NCBI RefSeq assembly: GCF_000159955.1
Contig: NZ_GG695971.1
Location: forward strand, 134,007-156,186
Reading direction: 5' to 3'
DNA from: Paenibacillus sp. oral taxon 786 str. D14
GTDB taxonomy: Bacteria; Bacillota; Bacilli; Paenibacillales; Paenibacillaceae
DNA length: 22,180 nt
The position numbers were made by a program, and so were the translations under genes. Positions within the stretch are counted from its first letter, which is position 1; each line of letters begins with the position of its first letter. Below are positions 1 to 6,238 of the stretch, one piece after another. Under the pieces are notes generated by a model that was given only the letters and a program-made list of their open reading frames with translations, searched no databases and was not told where the DNA came from.

Positions 1-141
1 CGGGGCGTTATTAGCCAAAGATGAACTCGAATGATGAGAAAAAGAGCCCAATAAGGTACTTGGAGTCCGTTACAACGGGAAATTCTCGGGAAATGGATAA
101 ATAGCGCCAATGAGGTCCGTTAGCTCGGGAGCGTGATTAGC
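1..141. repeat. Intergenic repeat-like sequence, non-coding
   Basis: This stretch at the window edge has no convincing gene. It holds two related blocks, each with TCCGTTA (66-72 and 116-122, period 50) followed by a GGGA after four bases, and each preceded by an AATRAGG-like word (AATAAGG, AATGAGG). ATTAGC occurs near both ends. It looks like a degenerate intergenic repeat, but copies elsewhere in the genome cannot be checked here. Confidence 0.35.
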
Positions 142-193
142 GGTTATTTTTAGAAGTTCTGTTCAATCTAACAACAGGTAAGAAAAAATAACC
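142..193 (+). promoter_or_regulatory. Nested inverted repeat in the leader of the stress-protein gene
   Basis: GGTTATTTTT (142-151) and AAAAATAACC (184-193) are perfect 10-base inverted arms. Inside them CTGTT (159-163) pairs with AACAG (173-177). The structure ends just before the GGAG ribosome site and the ATG at 212. It could be an mRNA leader hairpin or an operator; no T-run follows, so it is not a typical terminator. Confidence 0.4.
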
Positions 194-211
194 TAAACGG
201 AGTGAACAGAC

Positions 212-703
212 ATGACAGTGACAAATAACCAGACGGCGCACCAAGAAGCGGTGGAGACGGTGCGGAAATTGATCAAGGGCATCGACATCGCGATGCTGAC
301 CACGGTGACGAAGGAAGGGCTGGTGGCGCGTCCGATGAAAACCCAGGAAGTCGAATTTGACGGGGATCTGTGGTTCCTCACCAAAGAGGAGACGGATAAA
401 TACAGCCAGTTGAAGGATCACCCTCACGTGAACGTGTCCTACGTTGGGGACTCCTACGTGTCGGTACGCGGGACGGCGGAGGTGGTCAATGACCGGGAGA
501 AGATTAAGCAGTTTTGGAACGCTGCGTATGCCAAGTTCCTGCATACGACCAGCGATGATCCGAACCTGGTCCTGATCAAAGTGAAGGCTGAAGCGGCGGA
601 ATATTGGGAGACCGGCAATCTTGTCAAAGTGATCAAGCGCATGTTCTCCCAGCTTACGGGAAAAGAAACCGAAGCGGAGCTGAACAAGACGGTGAAATTG
701 TAG
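212..703 (+). CDS. Pyridoxamine 5'-phosphate oxidase-fold general stress protein
   Basis: A 163-aa soluble protein of the split-barrel FMN-binding (PNPOx-like) family, the group that includes 'general stress protein 26' of Bacillales. The N-terminal part reads as the usual family core: a helix with VRKLIKGIDIAML, then a strand TTVTKEGLVARPM, then LWFLTKEETDKYSQL and VNVSYVGDSYVSVRGTAEV. The C-terminal part has the family's LIKVKAEAAEYWE strand. Members bind FMN, F420 or haem, and most have no proven reaction, so true pyridoxamine phosphate oxidase activity should not be assumed. It is too short for classical PdxH (about 210 aa). The ATG at 212 follows a GGAG ribosome site. The gene converges on the nucleotidase gene and shares its terminator at 721-767. 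No sigma-B promoter was identified with confidence. Confidence 0.85.
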   Translation: MTVTNNQTAHQEAVETVRKLIKGIDIAMLTTVTKEGLVARPMKTQEVEFDGDLWFLTKEETDKYSQLKDHPHVNVSYVGDSYVSVRGTAEVVNDREKIKQFWNAAYAKFLHTTSDDPNLVLIKVKAEAAEYWETGNLVKVIKRMFSQLTGKETEAELNKTVKL

Positions 704-720
704 GTGTGAACCGATCAATA

Positions 721-767
721 AAAGCCGCCTCGCGGCGGGTCGACAACGACCTGCAGGAGGCGGCTTT
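721..767. terminator. Bidirectional terminator between convergent genes
   Basis: AAAGCCGCCTC (721-731) and GAGGCGGCTTT (757-767) form a perfect 11-bp stem with a 25-base spacer. The stem carries A and T runs at its ends, as expected for a hairpin that works in both directions. It lies between the stop at 703 and the stop of the minus-strand gene at 793. Confidence 0.8.
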
Positions 768-792
768 GGCATTTGGGTTTATCCCGTTGATC

Positions 793-3033
793 TTATTTCT
801 TCACCGGAATCAAAATCTTCTGTCCGATCCGGATCAAGTGCGGGTTCTTCAGTTTGTTGTACTTGGCCAGAGCTTGCCATGTCGTGCCATGCTCCAGGGC
901 AATGTGGTACAACGTGTCGCCCTTCTTCACGATGTGGACGATGTCCTTCTCTGCTGAAGGCACAGGGGCAGGCTCAGGCTTCGGCTTAGGAGCCGGTTCT
1001 GGTGCAGGAGCCGGTTCTGGTGTTGGTTCCGGCGTTGGCGTTGGTTCCGGAGCCGGGTTCACCGACTCCGCGGCCGAGCTCAGCTTGAACTTGGCATAGC
1101 CGTCTTCCGTATTAGTTACATACTCCAGGTTGCCGGCCTTCGCAGCGGCTTCCTTAGCGGCTGGCGAAGTTTCGAACGTCACGTTGGCGTTACCGAACGG
1201 AGCAAGCGACCAGTTGCCGTCTGCCGTTGGGTTGATCGTGCCGTTTTCACGGATGTAGTCGATGATGACTTGGCGGTTCTCATCCGGCGAAGCCAGGATG
1301 ATGCGCTTGCCGTCCGGGTTCGCAAACTTGCTGGACGACGCGCGATAGTTGTTGCTGGCAACAACGAATTTTTGCTCTGGATCGATTGGCTTGCCGTTAT
1401 AGGACAGGTTCACGATCCGGCTGGCTTTCTCATTAACCAGGGTGCCCTTTGCATCGTATTTCGCCGGTTGCGTTACATCGATTTGATACGTTACCCCGTC
1501 GATCACGTCAAAGTTGTACGTAGGGAAATCGTAGTTCACCAATTCTTGCTCTTCCGTTTTGTTCGGATCGATTTGGTTGAACTGTCCGGCGGACCATTCG
1601 AGCCATTCCTTAATCTCGGCGCCGGTTACCAGCACAGCGTTTACTGTGTTGGAGTACAGGTACAGGTCGGCTACGTTCTTAATCGCGATATCCCCGGCAG
1701 GAATATCCGTATAGTAGTTCGCGCCTTGACGTCCGCCGGCTTTAAATGGAGCGCCTGCCGACAGTACGGGCAATCCTTCGTATTCCGTGCCTTGCAGATG
1801 CTTCTCGACGTACCATTTTTGCGCGTTGGTCACGATTTGGATGGAAGGATCGTCCTGAATCAGGGCGAACCAGCTGTTAATTGGAGCCGTTGTCTTGCCC
1901 ACCGGGCCGCGGATGTATTCCAGGGTAGCCTCGTGGTCCTCTTTAACCGCGTCCCAGATCGTTGGGTCGGCATCTACCAGCGGCTTCTTATTCTCCGTAT
2001 CGTAAATCGGCTTCACAGCGACTTTGGAATTCTTCACCGTCCAAGTATCACCGGATTTCTCCAGCGTCAGGTCGATGATCCCCAAGTTGTTGCCCCAATA
2101 TCCCGGTTCTACGGCAGGAACACCGTTGATCGTCCCTTTGGCCAGGTCGACGCCGGTTTTGCCTTCGAAGGAAGCGTCCGGGAACACCTTATGCGCGTGA
2201 CCGAACAGGATCGCGTCGATGCCTTCCACCTTGCTCAGGTAGAGGACGGAGTTCTCCATCAGCGGGGTTTGCGGAATGTCCTCGAAGCCGGAGTGCGGTA
2301 CCGCGATGATGAGGTCTGCGCCTGCTTTTTTCATCTCAGGAACGAATTTCTTTGCAGTTTCTACGATATCCTTCGTGATAACTTTCCCTTCAAGATTCGC
2401 CTTGTCCCAAGACAGAATTTGCGGAGGCACGAAGCCGATCACGCCAACCTTCAGCGTGTGCTTCGCTCCGGTGTTGTCGGTCACCTCTTTGTCGAGGATG
2501 ATGTATGGAGTGAAGGCGTTTTTGTCGTTCGAAGGGTCTTGATCTTGATCATCCAAGTAAATGTTGGCGTTGACGTAAGGAAAATCCGAGCCTACTACCG
2601 CCGTCTTCAGGAAATCCAGACCGTAGTTGAACTCGTGGTTGCCGAAGTTGCCGACATCATAACCAAGCAAATTCATCGCTTTGTAAACCGGATGGGTCTC
2701 GCCCTCTTGCAGCTTGTCTACCGTCGCGACATAGTCGCCCAGCGGATTCCCTTGAATCAGGTCACCGTTGTCGATCAGCAAGCTGTTCTTCGCTTCCGCA
2801 CGCGCTTGCTTGATCAGCGTGGCGGTCTTGGCCAAGCCGTACTCATCGGTAGGCTTATCCGCAAAATAGTCGTAGTTCACGATGTTCACATGGAGGTCGG
2901 TCGTCTCCATAATGCGGAGTTCTACGGTTGCTGCACTGCTCGTGTCTGCTGCAGACGCCGTGAATGGCAGGGCTGCCAGGCTGGCCGCAAGCAAGGATGC
3001 AAGGATAAATTTAGGACTGCGGGATTTGATCAA
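793..3033 (-). CDS. Secreted 2',3'-cyclic-nucleotide 2'-phosphodiesterase/3'- or 5'-nucleotidase with LysM anchor
   Basis: A calcineurin-type metallophosphoesterase of the CpdB/YfkN/UshA group, exported to degrade extracellular (cyclic) nucleotides and release phosphate and nucleosides. A signal peptide ends at about residue 30 (TASA-A). The metallophosphatase domain follows, with METTDLHVN, NGDLIQGNPLGDY, GNFGNHEFNYG, AVPHSGFE and FGHAHKVFP. The 5'-nucleotidase C-terminal domain holds GANYYTDIPAGDI and YLYSNTVNAVLVTG. A Pro/Glu-rich linker then leads to one LysM domain (HIVKKGDTLYHIALEHG to KILIPVKK), which should bind peptidoglycan. The longest frame opens with GTG at 3039, but that codon abuts the AAGGAGG site (3041-3047). 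The TTG at 3033 has a 7-base spacing and is the better start (746 aa). TTGGAA (3107-3112) and TACAAT (3085-3090) on the minus strand, 16 bases apart, are a possible promoter. Exact substrate preference cannot be read from sequence. Confidence 0.92.
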   Translation of the reverse strand: MIKSRSPKFILASLLAASLAALPFTASAADTSSAATVELRIMETTDLHVNIVNYDYFADKPTDEYGLAKTATLIKQARAEAKNSLLIDNGDLIQGNPLGDYVATVDKLQEGETHPVYKAMNLLGYDVGNFGNHEFNYGLDFLKTAVVGSDFPYVNANIYLDDQDQDPSNDKNAFTPYIILDKEVTDNTGAKHTLKVGVIGFVPPQILSWDKANLEGKVITKDIVETAKKFVPEMKKAGADLIIAVPHSGFEDIPQTPLMENSVLYLSKVEGIDAILFGHAHKVFPDASFEGKTGVDLAKGTINGVPAVEPGYWGNNLGIIDLTLEKSGDTWTVKNSKVAVKPIYDTENKKPLVDADPTIWDAVKEDHEATLEYIRGPVGKTTAPINSWFALIQDDPSIQIVTNAQKWYVEKHLQGTEYEGLPVLSAGAPFKAGGRQGANYYTDIPAGDIAIKNVADLYLYSNTVNAVLVTGAEIKEWLEWSAGQFNQIDPNKTEEQELVNYDFPTYNFDVIDGVTYQIDVTQPAKYDAKGTLVNEKASRIVNLSYNGKPIDPEQKFVVASNNYRASSSKFANPDGKRIILASPDENRQVIIDYIRENGTINPTADGNWSLAPFGNANVTFETSPAAKEAAAKAGNLEYVTNTEDGYAKFKLSSAAESVNPAPEPTPTPEPTPEPAPAPEPAPKPKPEPAPVPSAEKDIVHIVKKGDTLYHIALEHGTTWQALAKYNKLKNPHLIRIGQKILIPVKK

Positions 3034-3084
3034 GTTCACTCCTCCTTAAATTTTTGAGTATTGCCTAACATGTGATGCAATAAT

Positions 3085-3112
3085 ATTGTACTTTATTTTA
3101 TATGATTTGGAA
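3085..3112 (-). promoter_or_regulatory. Possible sigma-A promoter of the nucleotidase gene
   Basis: On the minus strand TTCCAA (3107-3112) and TACAAT (3085-3090) are separated by 16 bases, about 50 bases upstream of the TTG start. The -35 match is only partial. Confidence 0.35.
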
Positions 3113-3163
3113 GAGTATGTCATTTGGAGCTTTTTATTTCATGCATGAGGTTAATAGATTGTA

Positions 3164-3310
3164 ATGGAGGAACAGAAACGTAATAATTCACCAACCAACT
3201 CATCAATTTCTACAGATCGCTATGATTCACTCTCAATCCTTTCTTTTGTCGAGCAAGCAATTAAAGAGTTAATTTTAGTAAAAGTTAGCTTGTATATAGA
3301 ATATATGTAA
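3164..3310 (+). other. Possible 48-codon small ORF, unknown
   Basis: An uninterrupted ATG-to-TAA frame begins MEEQKRNNSP, contains a helix-like FVEQAIKELILVKVS segment, and ends IEYM. A GAGG lies about 14 bases upstream, which is far for a ribosome site. In such AT-rich DNA a frame of this length could arise by chance. It matches no family known to me. It could also be the eroded end of a larger gene. Confidence 0.2.
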
Positions 3311-3325
3311 ATAACACAATTGTGG

Positions 3326-3355
3326 TTGACGTGATAATGAGTTTAATGGTAATAT
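3326..3355 (+). promoter_or_regulatory. Sigma-A-like promoter of the secreted-protein gene
   Basis: TTGACG (3326-3331) and TAATAT (3350-3355) are separated by 18 bases and lie about 45 bases upstream of the start. Both hexamers are close to consensus. Confidence 0.6.
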
Positions 3356-3399
3356 TTAGGAGAAGTCATTATTAACAAAAATGGGAGGTAATGAGAAAT

Positions 3400-4113
3400 A
3401 TGTTCAAAAAAGGAGCGGTATTTTTATTATCTATCGTGCTATTGTTTACATCTTTAGGAGCTGCAAATGCTAGCGATGATCAATTTTCTAAAAAGAGTGA
3501 TGTAAGTAACAATGCAAGCTTACAGACAGTTTCTGTTCGTGATATTGTACCTTCAAAATACTTTGAATCAGTAAAGGGGAAATTTCACTCAAAGGAAGCA
3601 GTACTAGAGGCTACAGGATTTAAGAGAGTAACATCGAAAAAACTTAGCGATATGAAGTTTGAAAATGGAGCGATTATTGTTAATAGTTTTGATGAATATG
3701 CAGCATTACTACAGTATTACGCTGATTTGGAAAAAATGTATAATAATTTGAATATTCTTAATTCCGTTTCTCCAACCGCTACATACACCGATTATTCCGA
3801 ACAAACAATTTGGGGAGACGGATTAGGTGGGGGGGGAACAAACCTTTCCTGGATTGTAGGTATTGTACAATTTGAAAGACATGACAAGTCTGGTGATTAT
3901 AAAATAGTAAAAGTGACTGATACCGATAGTGTATTACGTGGATTCCATCCAGGGAATTCCTGGGAACACAGCGACGCTAGAACAACTTATGGTATCAACT
4001 CTGGCGGACTTTCAGGATGGGCCTGGATTAGAGGAGATAGAACCCTCTCAATAATTTGGGAAGGTGTTGGTGATGTTATTACAAAAGCAGAAGCATATTA
4101 TATGACTTTCTAA
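3400..4113 (+). CDS. Secreted protein of unknown function
   Basis: A 237-aa protein that I do not recognise. It starts MFKKGAVFLL with a hydrophobic core and a cleavage-like ANA-S site near residue 25, so it is probably exported. The mature part has a charged region (FHSKEAVLEATGFKR), a helical segment FDEYAALLQYYADLEKMYNN, and a C-terminal half rich in Gly, Trp and aromatic residues (DGLGGGGTNLSWIVG, SGGLSGWAWIRGDR, AEAYYMTF) that suggests beta structure. It has no Cys and no enzyme motif that I can see. An upstream in-frame ATG at 3391 lies only 2 bases from GGGAGG, so the ATG at 3400 is preferred. The gene is much more AT-rich than the flanking nucleotidase and MFS genes, which suggests transfer. 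A promoter precedes it, a strong hairpin follows it, and a 58-aa membrane protein gene lies just downstream. Confidence 0.7.
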   Translation: MFKKGAVFLLSIVLLFTSLGAANASDDQFSKKSDVSNNASLQTVSVRDIVPSKYFESVKGKFHSKEAVLEATGFKRVTSKKLSDMKFENGAIIVNSFDEYAALLQYYADLEKMYNNLNILNSVSPTATYTDYSEQTIWGDGLGGGGTNLSWIVGIVQFERHDKSGDYKIVKVTDTDSVLRGFHPGNSWEHSDARTTYGINSGGLSGWAWIRGDRTLSIIWEGVGDVITKAEAYYMTF

Positions 4114-4130
4114 GAATTTCATTTCATCAC

Positions 4131-4161
4131 AAGCTACCACCTTGTCTGAAGGTGGTAGCTT
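4131..4161 (+). terminator. Hairpin after the secreted-protein gene
   Basis: AAGCTACCACCTT (4131-4143) pairs perfectly with AAGGTGGTAGCTT (4149-4161) around a 5-base loop. It ends 29 bases before the next start codon. No T-run follows, so it may attenuate expression or protect the mRNA 3' end rather than stop transcription fully. Confidence 0.6.
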
Positions 4162-4189
4162 GATATTATACAACGAAAGGAATCTATAT

Positions 4190-4366
4190 ATGAATGCTAA
4201 TAATGAACATAAAGACGTTGAACAACGTTTAAATGATTTAGAGAAGCGAATGGATTCTCATGACAAGAAGTGGAAGTTAATAAAAAAGGTAATAACTATT
4301 ATCATCTCTATTTGGTTATTACTATTTTTAATTGGTGTAATTCAATTTATAAGTGGTGGGTCATAA
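4190..4366 (+). CDS. Small coiled-coil, single-helix membrane protein, unknown
   Basis: A 58-aa protein. Its N-terminal half is charged and heptad-like (VEQRLNDLEKRMDSHDKKW), then KLIKK leads into one strong transmembrane helix (ITIIISIWLLLFLIGVIQFI) ending in SGGS. The AAAGGA ribosome site lies 9 to 10 bases before the ATG at 4190; the longer frame from 4142 would begin inside the preceding hairpin and is unlikely. The layout resembles small phage-type XhlA or anchor proteins, but similarity is too weak to name it. It is as AT-rich as the secreted-protein gene upstream and may be its partner. Its downstream terminator appears to have been split by the IS element at 4441. Confidence 0.55.
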   Translation: MNANNEHKDVEQRLNDLEKRMDSHDKKWKLIKKVITIIISIWLLLFLIGVIQFISGGS

Positions 4367-4426
4367 CGGTCATAACCTTTTAGAACGGAGATACCATGAT
4401 ATATCATTTTTCACGGAAACTTTATT

Positions 4427-4433
4427 CCCCCCC
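4427..4433 (+). terminator. Left arm of a terminator split by the insertion sequence
   Basis: A C7 run followed by TCATTTA (4434-4440) sits directly left of the IS end. The right side resumes as ATTTA then G6 (6157-6162) and CTTCTTTTT. Removing the element rejoins C6, TCATTTA loop, G6 and a T-rich tail, a classical factor-independent terminator for the 4190 gene. Confidence 0.65.
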
Positions 4434-4435
4434 TC

Positions 4436-4440
4436 ATTTA
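4436..4440 (+). repeat. Target-site duplication, left copy
   Basis: ATTTA directly precedes the left IS end and is repeated at 6152-6156 directly after the right end. The shared stretch can be read as TCATTTA, because the right terminal repeat itself ends in TC. Confidence 0.65.
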
Positions 4441-4455
4441 GAGAGTACTGCAAAA
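4441..4455 (+). repeat. Left terminal inverted repeat of the IS1182 element
   Basis: GAGAGTACTGCAAAA, matched at 14 of 15 bases by the complement of 6137-6151; the single difference is T versus C at the sixth base. Confidence 0.75.
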
Positions 4456-4481
4456 GGCAACCTAATATCTGTAAAAAGGAG

Positions 4482-4517
4482 AACTGTCGCGGTTTGCGGC
4501 AGTTTTTCTTTCTTTTT
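4482..4517 (+). terminator. Inward-blocking terminator inside the IS, upstream of transposase
   Basis: AACTGTCGC (4482-4490) pairs with GCGGCAGTT (4496-4504), with one G-T pair and a 5-base loop, followed by a T/C-rich tract. It precedes the transposase and would stop outside transcripts from reading into it, a known way for insertion sequences to limit transposition. Confidence 0.7.
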
Positions 4518-4589
4518 GCCCATGTCTTCATCAATTCACCGCGTTAATATGTTATAATATCGGTAAATTGGTAAGAAAGGGGTTTTCTT

Positions 4590-6061
4590 GTGCTCCGTGA
4601 CGGTAAACAACTTTCAGCTTCGTTTCATGCGGAGCTATATCGATTCATTCCGGAGAATCATCCGCTTCGAAAGATCCATGCCGCTGTCGACTTTTCCTTC
4701 ATTCATGAACTGGTGCGGGATTCCTATTGCGAATACTACGGCAGACCGGCAAACGAACCGGAGTTATTGTTTCTTCAGATCATGTACAATCTCTCCGACG
4801 AAAAAGTGATTCAAGAAACGCAGGTCAATCTGGCTTACAAGTGGTTTGTCGGCCTAAATCCGGAGGATGACCTGCCGGACTCCTCTCAGTTGTCTCGTTT
4901 CCGAAATCACCGTTTAGGTGCAGCCCATGTCGACGAAGTACTTAAAGCCGTTGTTCGTCAATGCATTGACAAAGGGCTTATTAAATCCAAGACATTGCTC
5001 ATGGATTCAACACATACCCTCGCAGACGCAGCGAAAGAAAAGCCACTTCAAGTTCTACAGAACGCCGCCAAGCGGCTGTATCGGGCGGTCGTGAAGAAGC
5101 ACCCAAAGCTGGAGAAAAGGCTGCCCAAACAACCACCTCTTCCCGAAGACCGGGCTGAAGCCGAAAAAGCCATGCTCCATTACTTGGCCCAGCTCGGCGA
5201 AACCGTTGAAACCCTTCTTCCCGACCATGAGGGAGCCTTGAGCGAGAAAATCAAAATTGCGAACCAAATCGTTGAGGATGAGCGGTTTCTCGCCTTAAAA
5301 GGCGTGCTATCCGCGATTGATCCCGATGCGCGGTTTGGCTGGAAATCGAGCACGAAATCATTCTTTGGTTATAAAGAACATATTGCCATGACGGAAGAAG
5401 AAATCATTACTGCCGTTGAAGTCACAAGTGGTACGGCCGATGACGGAAAGCAACTGAAAACGCTGCTTGAAAAATCCAAGGAAGCAGGCCTTGAAGTCAC
5501 GGAGATCATTGCCGACACCGCCTATTCCGGCAAGGATAACTTGGCACTTATGAAAGACGACCACATTCAACCGGTCGTTCCGTTGAATCCCGTCGTGCAT
5601 AACGGCGGATTGAAACAAGAAGGATTCACCTACAACAAAGATGCGAATTTCGTCATATGTCCGGCAGCGAGCCCAGTATTCGGAAAGCGATTCAAGGAAG
5701 CAAGCAAAGCGGGGAAAGTCGTTCATTAGTGTTTTACTTCGACGTGGAGAAGTGCAAGAAATGTCCGCTACGGGAGGGCTGTTACAAACCGGGAAGCAAG
5801 TCGAAGACGTACTCCATTCGCCTTGTCGCTGACCATTACCAAGAACAAATGACGTTCGAATCGAGTGATGTTTTCAAGGCTCGGATCAGACGTCGCTCCA
5901 TCATTGAACATAAGAACGCGGAAATGAAAAGATTTCACGGAATGGACCGGGCCCGATACCACGGTCTTGTTCGCATGCGAATACAGGCGATACTAACAGC
6001 CTTTGTGGTGAATGCCAAACGAATGACGAAGCTCATAAGTCAAATGCAGCCCGTATCCTAA
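4590..6061 (+). pseudogene. IS1182-family transposase, frameshifted
   Basis: This DDE transposase should be one reading frame of about 490 aa. It starts at GTG 4590 after AAAGGGG. The first frame runs to 5729 and carries IPENHPLRKIH, PDSSQLSRFRNHR, the first Asp in LLMDSTHTLADA and the second in IIADTAYSG. The second frame (to 6061) carries YFDVEKCKKCPLREGCYKPG and the Glu in RRSIIEHKNAEMKRFHG. The reading switches at about 5667. In frame 1 the text is VICPAAS, and in the other frame it is EPSIRKAIQG. Restoring one G (GCA-GGC-GAG) rebuilds CPAGEPSIRKA, which fits the family. So a single-base deletion, not programmed frameshifting, best explains the break. The protein would lose the catalytic Glu and be inactive unless the base is a sequencing error. 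Confidence 0.88.
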
Positions 6062-6082
6062 CGGATATGCGCTGCATTTTTT
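6043..6082 (+). terminator. Terminator overlapping the transposase stop codon
   Basis: AATGCAGC (6043-6050) pairs with GCTGCATT (6071-6078). The inner TATCC (6054-6058) pairs with GGATA (6063-6067). T6 follows. The stop codon lies inside the loop region. Confidence 0.75.
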
Positions 6083-6136
6083 AACTTCAAACGATGTGGT
6101 CGACTCATTGAAGATCTGCACAACAAAAAACGTGGG

Positions 6137-6151
6137 TTTTGCAGTGCTCTC
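6137..6151 (+). repeat. Right terminal inverted repeat of the IS1182 element
   Basis: TTTTGCAGTGCTCTC, the complement of the left end with one mismatch. Confidence 0.75.
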
Positions 6152-6170
6152 ATTTAGGGGGGCTTCTTTT
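6152..6170 (+). terminator. Right half of the split terminator with target-site copy
   Basis: ATTTA (6152-6156) is the right target-site copy. G6 (6157-6162) and CTTCTTTT follow. Joined to the C7 at 4427-4433 this makes the original hairpin and T-tail. Confidence 0.6.
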
Positions 6171-6238
6171 TCTCATTTACAAGCTAACTGCACATTGTAG
6201 CTTATAATCAGTCTTACGTCAGGAGGTCCTCTCTGACT

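Larger units (their letters stand above)
4441..6151 (+). mobile_element. IS1182-family insertion sequence, 1711 bp
   Basis: Terminal inverted repeats GAGAGTACTGCAAAA (4441-4455) and the complement of TTTTGCAGTGCTCTC (6137-6151) match at 14 of 15 positions. ATTTA flanks both ends as a direct repeat. The interior carries one IS1182-type DDE transposase gene, now frameshifted, with a hairpin terminator on each side of it. The length fits the family. The element lies in the loop of a C6/G6 hairpin; as I recall, some IS1182-group elements insert in palindromes, so the target agrees. Confidence 0.85.

Noticed and set aside
1..141. CRISPR array
   Set aside because: Only two degenerate blocks with no constant repeat and spacer lengths, and no cas genes in the window.
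1270..3057. A 595-codon open frame on the plus strand opposite the nucleotidase gene
   Set aside because: It is the antisense shadow of a strongly supported gene, has no ribosome site, and its translation shows no domain.
4190..4366. Phage XhlA haemolysin
   Set aside because: Only the general coiled-coil plus one-helix layout agrees; no holin or lysin gene is nearby.
4353..4547. A 64-codon frame crossing the left IS end
   Set aside because: It spans the IS junction and a terminator, has no ribosome site and low-complexity content.
5700..5735. Programmed -1 frameshift in the transposase at GGGGAAAG
   Set aside because: The heptamer is not a canonical slippery site in the zero frame, and family-like sequence already switches frame about 45 bases earlier.
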